Origin: Desulfobacteraceae bacterium
Lineage (GTDB): Bacteria > Desulfobacterota > Desulfobacteria > Desulfobacterales > UBA11574
NCBI GenBank assembly: GCA_030671225.1
Contig: DAOVAE010000010.1
Span: forward strand, 1 to 12,252
Length of the DNA stretch: 12,252 nucleotides
Reading direction: 5' to 3'
Part shown: positions 1-8,130 of the stretch, piece by piece
How the letters are laid out: every line of letters begins with the position of its first letter
Numbering within the stretch: position 1 is the stretch's first letter
Made by a program: the position numbers and the translations under genes
The notes under the pieces: model-generated
What the model was told of the DNA's origin: nothing
What the model saw: the letters and a program-made list of their open reading frames with translations, nothing else
Databases searched by the model: none

Positions 1-47
1 ACGATAACGAGTTAAAAAAGCATAAGCTGGAACCTGAATATGAATAA
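1..47 (+). CDS. C-terminal end of an unidentified upstream gene (partial)
   Basis: Reading in frame from base 3 gives the open tail DNELKKHKLEPEYE followed by TAA at 45-47, so it overlaps the ldcA start by 8 bases. The other two forward frames close within the first 15 bases. A highly charged, lysine- and glutamate-rich end is typical of a soluble protein's last residues, and short overlaps are normal in this tightly packed gene set. Fourteen residues are too few to name a family. From gene order I would guess a peptidoglycan-recycling enzyme such as a Mpl-type ligase, but nothing in the sequence proves it. It could also be a chance open stretch. Confidence 0.4.
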   Translation, partial: DNELKKHKLEPEYE

Positions 48-969
48 CACAGAAAAAACACCTTTAATACCTCCCCGCCTGATGTCGGGCGATACCGTTG
101 GCATTGTTGCACCTGCCGGGCCATTTGATCCGGAAAAATTCATGAAAGGAAAAGCTGTTCTGGAGTCAATGGGGTTTCAAACGTTTTTTGATGAGAGTAT
201 TTTTCATAAATATGGGTTTTTGGCCGGAACCGACATTCAGCGGGCGGATCAGGTGAATCGTCTTTTCGCCGATCCAGACGTCCAGGCTGTTGTTTGTGCA
301 CGGGGCGGGTATGGCAGCATGCGTATTCTTCCGTTTCTTGATTTTGAAACCATTTCGGAGAATCCGAAAATCTTTATCGGATACAGCGACATCTCTGCGC
401 TGCTTTCTGTATTACATGACCGGTGCGGCCTTGTCACCTTTCACGGGCCTGTGGTAACAACTCTGGCTAGCGCCGCCCAGGAGACCATCGCGGCCATGAG
501 TACGGTACTGACATCCAATACTATACTTGAACTGAAACCTGAAAAAGGAATTGTCATCAAACCGGGTGCAGCTTTAGGGACTGTTGCGGGCGGTAATCTT
601 ACAACGTTGTGTCATCTTGTCGGAACCCCCTATGCGCCAAGTTTTAACGGGAAGATTCTGCTTCTTGAGGATCGGGGAGAGGCGCCATACCGAATTGACC
701 GGATGCTGACCCAGATGGAGCTTGCCGGATGTTTTGAGGGGCTTAAGGGCCTTGTTCTCGGTTCCTTTGAAGAGTGTGGACAACCCGACGAGATATTCCG
801 GATCGTTCAGGAAATTTTCAGAGATGTGCACATTCCTATTCTTTCAGGTTTTGAAATAGGCCACTGCAGGATCAATATCACTATTCCAATTGGACTTGGA
901 GCAACCCTTGATACAGACCGGCAAGTACTGGCTTTTCATGAGCCGGCAACCGTGAAAATTGGTAAATAG
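40..969 (+). CDS. ldcA: LD-carboxypeptidase (peptidase family S66), murein recycling
   Basis: This 309-residue protein matches the usual length and layout of family S66 LD-carboxypeptidases, which remove the terminal D-alanine from cytoplasmic murein tetrapeptides so that tripeptides can be re-used. The N-terminal part has GDTVGIVAPAGP (17-28) and the conserved ARGGYG (87-92). The nucleophile elbow GYSD places the catalytic Ser at 116. LLLEDRGEAPYRIDRML (207-223) supplies the likely catalytic Glu210, and GHCRINITIPIG (274-285) the likely His275. I assign the triad by alignment from memory. No signal peptide is visible, which fits a cytoplasmic enzyme. The ATG at 40 gives a full-length N-terminus. 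Its ribosome site is weak (GGAA at 29-32) and lies inside the tail of the preceding gene, suggesting coupled translation. Four bases separate its stop from the serine hydrolase start. Confidence 0.93.
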   Translation: MNNTEKTPLIPPRLMSGDTVGIVAPAGPFDPEKFMKGKAVLESMGFQTFFDESIFHKYGFLAGTDIQRADQVNRLFADPDVQAVVCARGGYGSMRILPFLDFETISENPKIFIGYSDISALLSVLHDRCGLVTFHGPVVTTLASAAQETIAAMSTVLTSNTILELKPEKGIVIKPGAALGTVAGGNLTTLCHLVGTPYAPSFNGKILLLEDRGEAPYRIDRMLTQMELAGCFEGLKGLVLGSFEECGQPDEIFRIVQEIFRDVHIPILSGFEIGHCRINITIPIGLGATLDTDRQVLAFHEPATVKIGK

Positions 970-972
970 TAC

Positions 973-2070
973 ATGACGAATATAAACATGGAATCGACAA
1001 ATAACTTAATGAAAGAAGCAGTTTCCAATAACGTTTTTCCTGGTGGAGTGTTACTGGTCTCAAAAGACGATTCCGTCATTTTTTTCAAAGCTTACGGATA
1101 TGCTAATATATTCTCTGAACGTCCAATGACAATCCGTACAATTTTCGATCTGGCATCCCTTACAAAACCGCTGGCGACCTCAATGGTGATTATGAAACTC
1201 ATTTCTCAAAAAAAACTGGGACTGGATCAAAATCTCGGATCAATTTTATCCCGGTTTAATAGTACGGAAAAGGGGCGGATAAGTATCAGACACATGCTTT
1301 GTCATAATTCGGGTCTTCCTGATTATCGACCCTATTACAAATTGTTATGCAAACTTGAGCCAAATCAGAGAAAAGATGCTTTAAGAGGCCTTCTGGAAAA
1401 AGAACAGCTTATTAATTCCGTGGGCAAGCAGGTATTATACAGTGATATAGGGTTTATGATTCTGTGCTGGGTGATAGAAAAGGTGTCAGGAAATCGCTTG
1501 GACCGTTTTGTTATGGAAGAGATCTACGGTCAACTGGGTCTTGAAAATCTTTTTTTTGTGGATCTTGATTCCAAGCCCCGCCAAGAAAAATTTGCCGCTA
1601 CCGAACGATGCCCTTGGCGGAATATCCTTTTGGAGGGTGTGGTACATGACGATAATGCCTATGCAGCAGGTGGTGTCGATGGGCATGCCGGGCTTTTTGG
1701 GGCTGCCGAAGATGTTCATTCTCTTTTGTCAGAACTTATGGCTGCATACCATGGGTCCCCTTCCACGGGTGTTTTTGATGTCGATTTAGTTCAAATGTTT
1801 TTTAAAAAGCAAGAGCCTGCAGGCCGGGCGCTTGGATTTGACACTCCGCCTTTGACAGAATCTAGTTGTGGAAGATATTTTTCAAGGGAAAGTGTGGGGC
1901 ATCTTGGTTTCACCGGAACATCCTTCTGGATGGATCTTGACCGCAGAGCTATGGTAATATTATTAACCAACCGTGTACATCCATCTCGTAATAACAATAA
2001 AATAAAAGCTTTCAGGCCTAAATTACATGATATAGTCATGAAACATATGGCTAATGACGGTTCAATTTAA
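973..2070 (+). CDS. Class C beta-lactamase-like serine hydrolase, probably cytoplasmic
   Basis: A 365-residue member of the beta-lactamase/DD-peptidase (serine hydrolase) fold. The SxxK motif is SLTK (62-65, Ser62 nucleophile, Lys65 base), inside FDLASLTKPLATS. The second motif is YSD (156-158) and the third is probably the FTG within GHLGFTGTSFW (309-319). HDDNAYAAGGVDGHAGLFG (225-243) is a strong family signature that I associate with a subset including AmiE-type N-acetylmuramyl-L-alanine amidases. No signal peptide or membrane segment is visible, and upstream extension is blocked by the in-frame TAG of ldcA at 967-969. With ldcA adjacent, a role in turning over recovered muropeptides is more likely than antibiotic resistance, but the substrate cannot be read from sequence. 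Neither ATG 973 nor ATG 988 has a good ribosome site, so initiation may depend on ribosomes finishing ldcA. Confidence 0.82.
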   Translation: MTNINMESTNNLMKEAVSNNVFPGGVLLVSKDDSVIFFKAYGYANIFSERPMTIRTIFDLASLTKPLATSMVIMKLISQKKLGLDQNLGSILSRFNSTEKGRISIRHMLCHNSGLPDYRPYYKLLCKLEPNQRKDALRGLLEKEQLINSVGKQVLYSDIGFMILCWVIEKVSGNRLDRFVMEEIYGQLGLENLFFVDLDSKPRQEKFAATERCPWRNILLEGVVHDDNAYAAGGVDGHAGLFGAAEDVHSLLSELMAAYHGSPSTGVFDVDLVQMFFKKQEPAGRALGFDTPPLTESSCGRYFSRESVGHLGFTGTSFWMDLDRRAMVILLTNRVHPSRNNNKIKAFRPKLHDIVMKHMANDGSI

Positions 2071-3299
<1,229 letters not shown>

Positions 3300-3303
3300 T
3301 TTC

Positions 3304-4113
3304 ATGTTTCCCAAGAAGATGGTGATGATTATTGGCGTGATTATTCTGATTGTTGTCAATATCATAGGCCTTTCTGTTTCCAATCGTCGTTATCTTTCTC
3401 ATTATGGACCGGGGCGGATTGCTATCTATTTAATCGCCCCTTTTCAGGAGGCGGCATCCCGTTCGATTCGTTTTGTAAGAGATGTCTGGGGTCACTATTT
3501 CTTTCTTGTTAAAGTGACAAAAGAAAATGATAATTACAAAAAGGCCTTAAGTCAGGCCATTGAAAAAAATACCAAGTATAAAGAACTTAAACTTTCCAAC
3601 GTTCGTCTTCGCAGTTTACTGAAATTTCAGAAAGCTATAACTAATCTAGCCCTTGCAGCCGAAGTTATCGGCAAAGATCCCTCTCCTTGGTTTAAGACAA
3701 TAATTATTGATAAAGGTAAAGATGATGGTGTAGAAAAAGGCATGGCTGTGGTGATTCCGGAAGGAATTGCGGGGCAGGTTATAGAGGTCTCGTCCGATTA
3801 TTCAAAAGTTCTGCTGATTATTGACTATAACAGTTCCGTCGATGCACTGGTGCAGAGGAACAGGGCACGCGGAATTATCAAAGGCGGGTCTGAAGATCGG
3901 TGCCTTTTTAAATATGTTTTACGTAAACATGATATTACTATTGGCGATACTGTTGTTTCGTCCGGATTGGATGGTGTTTTCCCAAAAGGACTGATAGTGG
4001 GTCACGTTTCAGGCGTTGTCAGACCTAACTCGGGAATCTTTCAGGAAGTGTCTGTTACACCATATGTTGATTTTGAAAAACTTGAAGAGGTCCTGGTTTT
4101 ATTGAGCTCTTAA
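3304..4113 (+). CDS. mreC: Rod shape-determining protein MreC
   Basis: A 269-residue bitopic membrane protein. A short cytoplasmic tail (MFPKK) is followed by one membrane helix at about 6-26. A periplasmic coiled-coil region rich in Lys, Glu and Leu follows (about 66-112), then the two-lobed beta-domain typical of MreC. The latter includes WFKTIIIDKGKDDGVEKGMA (129-148), IPEGIAGQVIEV (151-162) and GLDGVFPKGLIVGHVSG (221-237). MreC is known to bind PBP2 and switch the PBP2-RodA synthase on. Its start lies four bases after the mreB stop with no clear ribosome site, so translational coupling is likely. ATG codons 6 and 8 (3319, 3325) are possible alternative starts but would shorten the N-terminal tail. 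Length is at the short end of the family. Confidence 0.95.
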   Translation: MFPKKMVMIIGVIILIVVNIIGLSVSNRRYLSHYGPGRIAIYLIAPFQEAASRSIRFVRDVWGHYFFLVKVTKENDNYKKALSQAIEKNTKYKELKLSNVRLRSLLKFQKAITNLALAAEVIGKDPSPWFKTIIIDKGKDDGVEKGMAVVIPEGIAGQVIEVSSDYSKVLLIIDYNSSVDALVQRNRARGIIKGGSEDRCLFKYVLRKHDITIGDTVVSSGLDGVFPKGLIVGHVSGVVRPNSGIFQEVSVTPYVDFEKLEEVLVLLSS

Positions 4114-4136
4114 AAACGTGAGTTTGAGAACAAACA

Positions 4137-4652
4137 ATGACGTTTTGCTTTCATTTCTTCATCTGTCTCTGTCTGGTGATTTTTCAGACTACAGTTATGC
4201 CCTATTTGCCTTTGTTCGACAGATTCTATGATCTTCTTTCCCCGTTTGTTATCTATTTAAGTCTTTTTCACTCTGTTCGTGATAGCATACCTGTTATACT
4301 ATTTTTCGGATTTGTGATGGATAGCCTTTCAGGAGGACCTTTCGGCCTATATTTAACGACCTATGTCTGGCTGTTTGTCGGAGTGAGATGGATTATTACA
4401 TTTTTACATGTGGGGGATAGTTTCCTTTTACCATTCGTTGTTGCTGCAGGCGTGTTGATGCAGAATTGCATATTTATAGGAACTGTTGCCATGTTAGAGC
4501 CGGGTTCGCGGTTTTCTTCAGCGACAATTAATACAGTAGGGGTGCAGGTTTTTTGGGCAATATTTACAGGGCCGATTTTTCTCATGTTTTTTAATTACTT
4601 CCATGGCAGATGGAATAGATGGCTTAAAAAGGTGTTTGTCAAAAAAAGTTAA
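4137..4652 (+). CDS. mreD: Rod shape-determining membrane protein MreD
   Basis: A 171-residue, strongly hydrophobic protein of normal MreD length. It shows several predicted membrane helices (roughly 4-22, 33-46, 50-66, 72-90, 97-117 and 134-155) and ends in a basic tail. GFVMDSLSGGPFGLY (58-72) matches the best-conserved stretch of MreD. Together with MreC it regulates the PBP2-RodA wall synthase. Sequence conservation in this family is low, so position between mreC and mrdA carries much of the weight. The only candidate ribosome site is a weak GAGAA about seven bases upstream of the ATG. Near the 3' end, GTTAA and TTAAC (4648-4652 and 4656-4660) make a 5-bp dyad over the stop codon. Confidence 0.92.
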   Translation: MTFCFHFFICLCLVIFQTTVMPYLPLFDRFYDLLSPFVIYLSLFHSVRDSIPVILFFGFVMDSLSGGPFGLYLTTYVWLFVGVRWIITFLHVGDSFLLPFVVAAGVLMQNCIFIGTVAMLEPGSRFSSATINTVGVQVFWAIFTGPIFLMFFNYFHGRWNRWLKKVFVKKS

Positions 4653-4680
4653 TCGTTAACCCAATAATAGGCAGCTGATA

Positions 4681-6600
4681 ATGAAAAAAATATCTTTGAG
4701 GTCCAATTTGAGTAAATATTTAAAAACCGCAGACTCTGATTGGTACAAGCAACGAGTAGTCAGGGTGATGTTTTGCGTTGCAGGAGCTTTTCTTATACTT
4801 TTCGCACGTTTATTTTACCTTCAGGTTATTCATGGTCAGGAGTTGAGGAGACTTTCAGAAAACAACTGTATACGGCTGCAAACTACAGATTCTTCCAGAG
4901 GGATGATTTTTGATCGTAATGGAATACCGCTTGTCGATAATCGGCCGGCGTTTGATCTTAGCATTATTTTAAAAGATGCCAAGCCGGTTGAGCGTACCAT
5001 CGAAAAACTGTCTAAACTGTCCAAGCAGATAAACGTTTCTGAATCAGAGCTTATGTCAAAAATTGGGCGTAGTAAAGATATTTCATCCTATAAGCCGATT
5101 CTCTTGAAACAGGATATGGGGCGAGATGCACTTGCGGCTGTCGAAGTTCGAAAATTCGATCTTCCCGGTATTGTTGTGGATGTTAAGCCTCGAAGACACT
5201 ACATTTACAGGCAGAGCGCCGCCCATCTGATCGGATATTTGAGCGAAATCAATTCTGATGAGCTTAAATCCGGAAAATATCCAGGGTCAAAGGGTGGCGA
5301 TTTTATTGGAAAGTTTGGTGTGGAAAAGGCATTTGAGCCGTTTTTGAGGGGAAAACGAGGCGGGCGACAGGTGGAGGTAAATGTTATTGGACAGGTTGTT
5401 AGAGTTTTAAAAACGGTTGATGCCCAACCAGGACAAAACATTTATCTGACAATCGACCATACAGTACAAAAAAAGGCTGAAGTGCTATTAGAAGGTACGG
5501 CCGGAGCTGTTGTAGCTATGGATCCAAAAACAGGCAATATCCTTGCATTGGTAAGCTCCCCTTCATTTGACCAGAATACCTTTGTTGACGGCATGTCACA
5601 TAAACAATGGAATTCTCTTATTTCCAACCCGTTAAGGCCGATGGAAAACAAAGCTATCCAGGGTGAGTATCCTCCTGCATCTACCTTTAAGATTATAACC
5701 GCCATTGCCGGGCTGGAGGAAGGGATTATTGATAAAAATACAACTTTTTACTGCCCCGGCTATTATAAATATGGGAATCGTGTTTATAGATGCTGGAGAC
5801 GTGGAGGGCATGGCAGCGTAAATATTTTTAAAGCATTAGCCCAATCCTGTGATGTCTTTTTTTACCAGGTTGGGCAAAGGCTGGGCGTAGATCGACTCGC
5901 GTTTTACGCCAAAGCATCTGGTTTGGGAACGCCCACCGGGATCAATCTGGATAATGAAGCAGCTGGTCTGATTCCAACCGCGGCCTGGAAAAAGCGCCGA
6001 ACCGGCATTGCATGGCAGAAAGGAGAAACCCTTTCGATTGCCATCGGGCAGGGATATAATCTTACAACGCCGCTGCAGATGCTGGTCCTGACTTCAGCAA
6101 TGGCAAATGGTGGAACAAGATATAAGCCGCTTATACTTGAGTCGGTCAAGACGGTAAGCGGTGATATTGTTATTCAGGGTAAAAAGCAGGCAGTCGGCAA
6201 GTTGCCCGCCGGTAAAACAACACTGGAGATTATCAAAAAAGGCCTGTGGGAAGTAGTTAACAATCCGAAAGGAACTGGAAGAATCGCACATATTAAAGGT
6301 ATAGATGTAAGTGGAAAAACCGGAACCGCACAGGTGGTTGGGCGTACTAATGACAGCACTCAATCTGAAACGGACAGACCAAAACATCATACTCCACATG
6401 CATGGTTCGTAGCTTATGCTCCATCTGTCGATCCGCAAATAGCTGTTGCCGTGCTTGTAGAACATGGAGGACATGGATCGAGTGCAGCGGGGCCCATAGC
6501 AAGGGAAATAATCAGGGCATATTTGGAAAAGGATGAATATGGCAGGCAGCTGAAAGCAGAAAGCTCAAAGGTCGGAGCTGAAAGCTCAAAGCAATTCTAA
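4681..6600 (+). CDS. mrdA: Penicillin-binding protein 2 (class B elongasome transpeptidase)
   Basis: A 639-residue class B PBP that forms the peptide cross-links of the lateral wall together with RodA. It has a cytoplasmic N-terminus, one membrane anchor (about 27-48), a dimerisation/pedestal region starting with SSRGMIFDRNGIPL (71-84), and the transpeptidase domain from about 255. Catalytic motifs are SxxK = STFK (334-337, Ser334 acylated), SxN-type SCD (389-391) and KTG = KTGT (546-549). Between the first two motifs, Cys358, Cys371, His377 and Cys390 sit where E. coli PBP2 has its Zn ligands (see findings). The C-terminal tail after about residue 622 is low-complexity (AESSKVG, then AESSKQF) and is encoded by a heptanucleotide array. 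A weak AGG lies about 11 bases before the ATG. Confidence 0.96.
   Translation: MKKISLRSNLSKYLKTADSDWYKQRVVRVMFCVAGAFLILFARLFYLQVIHGQELRRLSENNCIRLQTTDSSRGMIFDRNGIPLVDNRPAFDLSIILKDAKPVERTIEKLSKLSKQINVSESELMSKIGRSKDISSYKPILLKQDMGRDALAAVEVRKFDLPGIVVDVKPRRHYIYRQSAAHLIGYLSEINSDELKSGKYPGSKGGDFIGKFGVEKAFEPFLRGKRGGRQVEVNVIGQVVRVLKTVDAQPGQNIYLTIDHTVQKKAEVLLEGTAGAVVAMDPKTGNILALVSSPSFDQNTFVDGMSHKQWNSLISNPLRPMENKAIQGEYPPASTFKIITAIAGLEEGIIDKNTTFYCPGYYKYGNRVYRCWRRGGHGSVNIFKALAQSCDVFFYQVGQRLGVDRLAFYAKASGLGTPTGINLDNEAAGLIPTAAWKKRRTGIAWQKGETLSIAIGQGYNLTTPLQMLVLTSAMANGGTRYKPLILESVKTVSGDIVIQGKKQAVGKLPAGKTTLEIIKKGLWEVVNNPKGTGRIAHIKGIDVSGKTGTAQVVGRTNDSTQSETDRPKHHTPHAWFVAYAPSVDPQIAVAVLVEHGGHGSSAAGPIAREIIRAYLEKDEYGRQLKAESSKVGAESSKQF
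6549..6597 (+). repeat. Heptanucleotide repeat array encoding the PBP2 C-terminus
   Basis: The last 49 sense bases of mrdA divide cleanly into seven-base units: GCTGAAA, GCAGAAA, GCTCAAA, GGTCGGA, GCTGAAA, GCTCAAA, GCAATTC, with TAA following directly. Five units fit GCWSAAA. The fourth and seventh are degenerate. Because 7 is not a multiple of 3, each unit is read in a new frame and the protein repeats only every three units (21 bases), giving AESSKVG and then AESSKQF. The array lies outside the catalytic domain, so it is probably neutral or mildly adaptive sequence added at the gene end. Confidence 0.8.
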
Positions 6601-6610
6601 AAGGGATATA

Positions 6611-7720
6611 GTGTCTATGTTCGATCGGCGGTTTGTAAAATATTTTGATTGGGGTTTGCTGGGATTCACCTTTCTACTCGGCTTCTTGGGCCTTGCTACG
6701 CTATACAGCGCTGTAACATCAGCAACTCCTACGCCGCAAAAAATACTCTATTTTAAGCAGCTGATCTGGTATTGCGCCGGGATGACCGGCATGGTATTGT
6801 CTTTTCTGATTAATTACAAGTCATTGGATAGATGGGCTCCCGTAATCTATGCCGCATGCATATTACTGTTAATATATGTATTAATGATAGGGAAACATGT
6901 AGGAGGAGCAAGGCGATGGCTCATATTGGGCCCTGTTTCAATTCAACCATCAGAACTTATCAAGATTGCCGTGATAATTAGTCTGGCAAGATATTATTCA
7001 AAACATGCAAATACAAAGGGTTTTACCTTACGCGAACTTTTCACTCCTCTGGTATTGACGATAATTCCTTTTATTTTAATAGTTAAGCAACCGGATTTAG
7101 GAACAGCCATACTGGTGGTTTTGATTGCCGGCTCCATGACTGTTTTTGTGAGAATTGAAAGACGCTCTCTTTTATGCATCATAACTGCGTGTACCATAAC
7201 TGTTCCCCTGGTTTGGTTTTTACTGAAAGGTTACCAGAAGAAGCGGATCTTAACATTTTTGAATCCGGATCGTGATCCGCTAGGTGCCGGTTATCATATC
7301 ATACAATCAAAAATCGCCATAGGTTCCGGTATGATTTCCGGAAAAGGATTTTTAAAAGGAACACAGAACGCACTCTCCTTTTTGCCTGAACAGCATACCG
7401 ATTTCATATTTTCAGTTCTGGCCGAGGAATGGGGTCTTGTGGGTTCGGTAGTTATCCTTATTCTTTTTCTGACGCTCATTATCTGGGGATTAAACATTGC
7501 TTATAGATGCAGAGAGCCTTTTGGTACGATCATGGCTGTAGGTGTTGCTGCAATGATATTCTGGCAGGTTTTTATTAATATTGGGATGGCTATGGGTTTA
7601 ATGCCGATTGTCGGCGTTACATTACCGTTTATCAGTTATGGAGGTTCATCGATCATTAGCATAATGATTTGCATCGGCCTTTTGATGAGCATAAGCATGA
7701 GGCGTTTTCTGTTTGAATAA
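6611..7720 (+). CDS. rodA: RodA, SEDS-family peptidoglycan glycosyltransferase
   Basis: A 369-residue polytopic membrane protein with about ten hydrophobic helices, the SEDS fold. It polymerises lipid II into glycan strands and works as a complex with PBP2, encoded immediately upstream. Family landmarks are GGARRWLILGPVSIQPSELIK (98-118), KQPDLGTA (159-166), the long extracytoplasmic loop with FLNPDRDPLGAGYHIIQSKIA (216-236), and SFLPEQHTDFIFSVLAEEWG (256-275). The last contains Asp264, equivalent to the catalytic Asp of characterised RodA proteins. The GTG at 6611 is preferred as start because AAAAGGG (6599-6605) lies five bases upstream. The ATG at 6617 is two codons further and would be 11 bases from that site. 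The C-terminal stretch LPFISYGGSSII (338-349) is also conserved. Confidence 0.96.
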   Translation: MSMFDRRFVKYFDWGLLGFTFLLGFLGLATLYSAVTSATPTPQKILYFKQLIWYCAGMTGMVLSFLINYKSLDRWAPVIYAACILLLIYVLMIGKHVGGARRWLILGPVSIQPSELIKIAVIISLARYYSKHANTKGFTLRELFTPLVLTIIPFILIVKQPDLGTAILVVLIAGSMTVFVRIERRSLLCIITACTITVPLVWFLLKGYQKKRILTFLNPDRDPLGAGYHIIQSKIAIGSGMISGKGFLKGTQNALSFLPEQHTDFIFSVLAEEWGLVGSVVILILFLTLIIWGLNIAYRCREPFGTIMAVGVAAMIFWQVFINIGMAMGLMPIVGVTLPFISYGGSSIISIMICIGLLMSISMRRFLFE

Positions 7721-7725
7721 TCGAG

Positions 7726-7782
7726 ATACAGGATGCTTGTTTTAACCGGGCAATGTGCCCTCAGCTATTTCCTGTATAGGGA
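7726..7782 (+). promoter_or_regulatory. Structured leader before bactofilin: nested inverted repeats abutting the ribosome site
   Basis: The 68-base gap after rodA contains a perfect 8-bp inverted repeat, ATACAGGA (7726-7733) with TCCTGTAT (7770-7777). It encloses a second hairpin, GGGCA (7748-7752) with TGCCC (7756-7760). The outer right arm ends exactly where the Shine-Dalgarno AGGGA (7778-7782) begins, six bases before the bactofilin ATG. There is no T-run after either stem, so it does not look like an intrinsic terminator. I infer that it may affect mRNA processing or bactofilin translation. No known riboswitch class is recognised. Confidence 0.5.
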
Positions 7783-7788
7783 AAAAGA

Positions 7789-8130
7789 ATGAGAAAAACA
7801 AAGGAGCCCAACCCAATAACCACTTTTATAGGTGCCAGTACCAGTATTGAAGGGACACTCGAGTTCAATAATACTATCAGGCTGGATGGAAATGTTAATG
7901 GAAAAATTTGCAGTAATCACGGGACGGTTATTATAGGGGAAAAGGCTGTTGTGAACGCAGAGATAATCGTTGATGTTGCAATCATCATGGGTGAGGTAAA
8001 CGGTACGATCGATGCAAGGGAAAGAATTGAGGTTTACCCGCCGGGTAGTGTTATGGGTGATATTCAGGCTCCGGCTGTTTTGATTGAATCCGGAGTCATA
8101 TTCAATGGAGGTTGCTGTATGAAAACCTGA
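7789..8130 (+). CDS. Bactofilin (polymer-forming cytoskeletal protein)
   Basis: A 113-residue bactofilin (DUF583). These proteins form a right-handed beta-helix that polymerises without nucleotide and scaffolds wall-modifying enzymes or chromosome-segregation proteins. The opening TTFIGASTSIEGTLEFNNTIRLDGNVNGKI (11-40) is the typical start, with the iDG.v.G turn. Repeats continue through VIIGEKAVVNAEI (47-59), GEVNGTIDARERIEV (68-82) and GDIQAPAVLIESGVIF (90-105). The protein is almost only the core domain, with a 10-residue N-tail and a short CCMKT end. The start is fixed by an in-frame TAG at 7777-7779 and by AGGGA at 7778-7782. Lying between rodA and the ATP synthase genes, it is probably transcribed with the shape operon. 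Confidence 0.93.
   Translation: MRKTKEPNPITTFIGASTSIEGTLEFNNTIRLDGNVNGKICSNHGTVIIGEKAVVNAEIIVDVAIIMGEVNGTIDARERIEVYPPGSVMGDIQAPAVLIESGVIFNGGCCMKT

Noticed and set aside
967..969. Pyrrolysine read-through at the ldcA amber stop
   Set aside because: No pyl gene is in the window, TAG also ends mreB and atpA, and both flanking proteins are full-length family members on their own. Kept only as a low-interest question.
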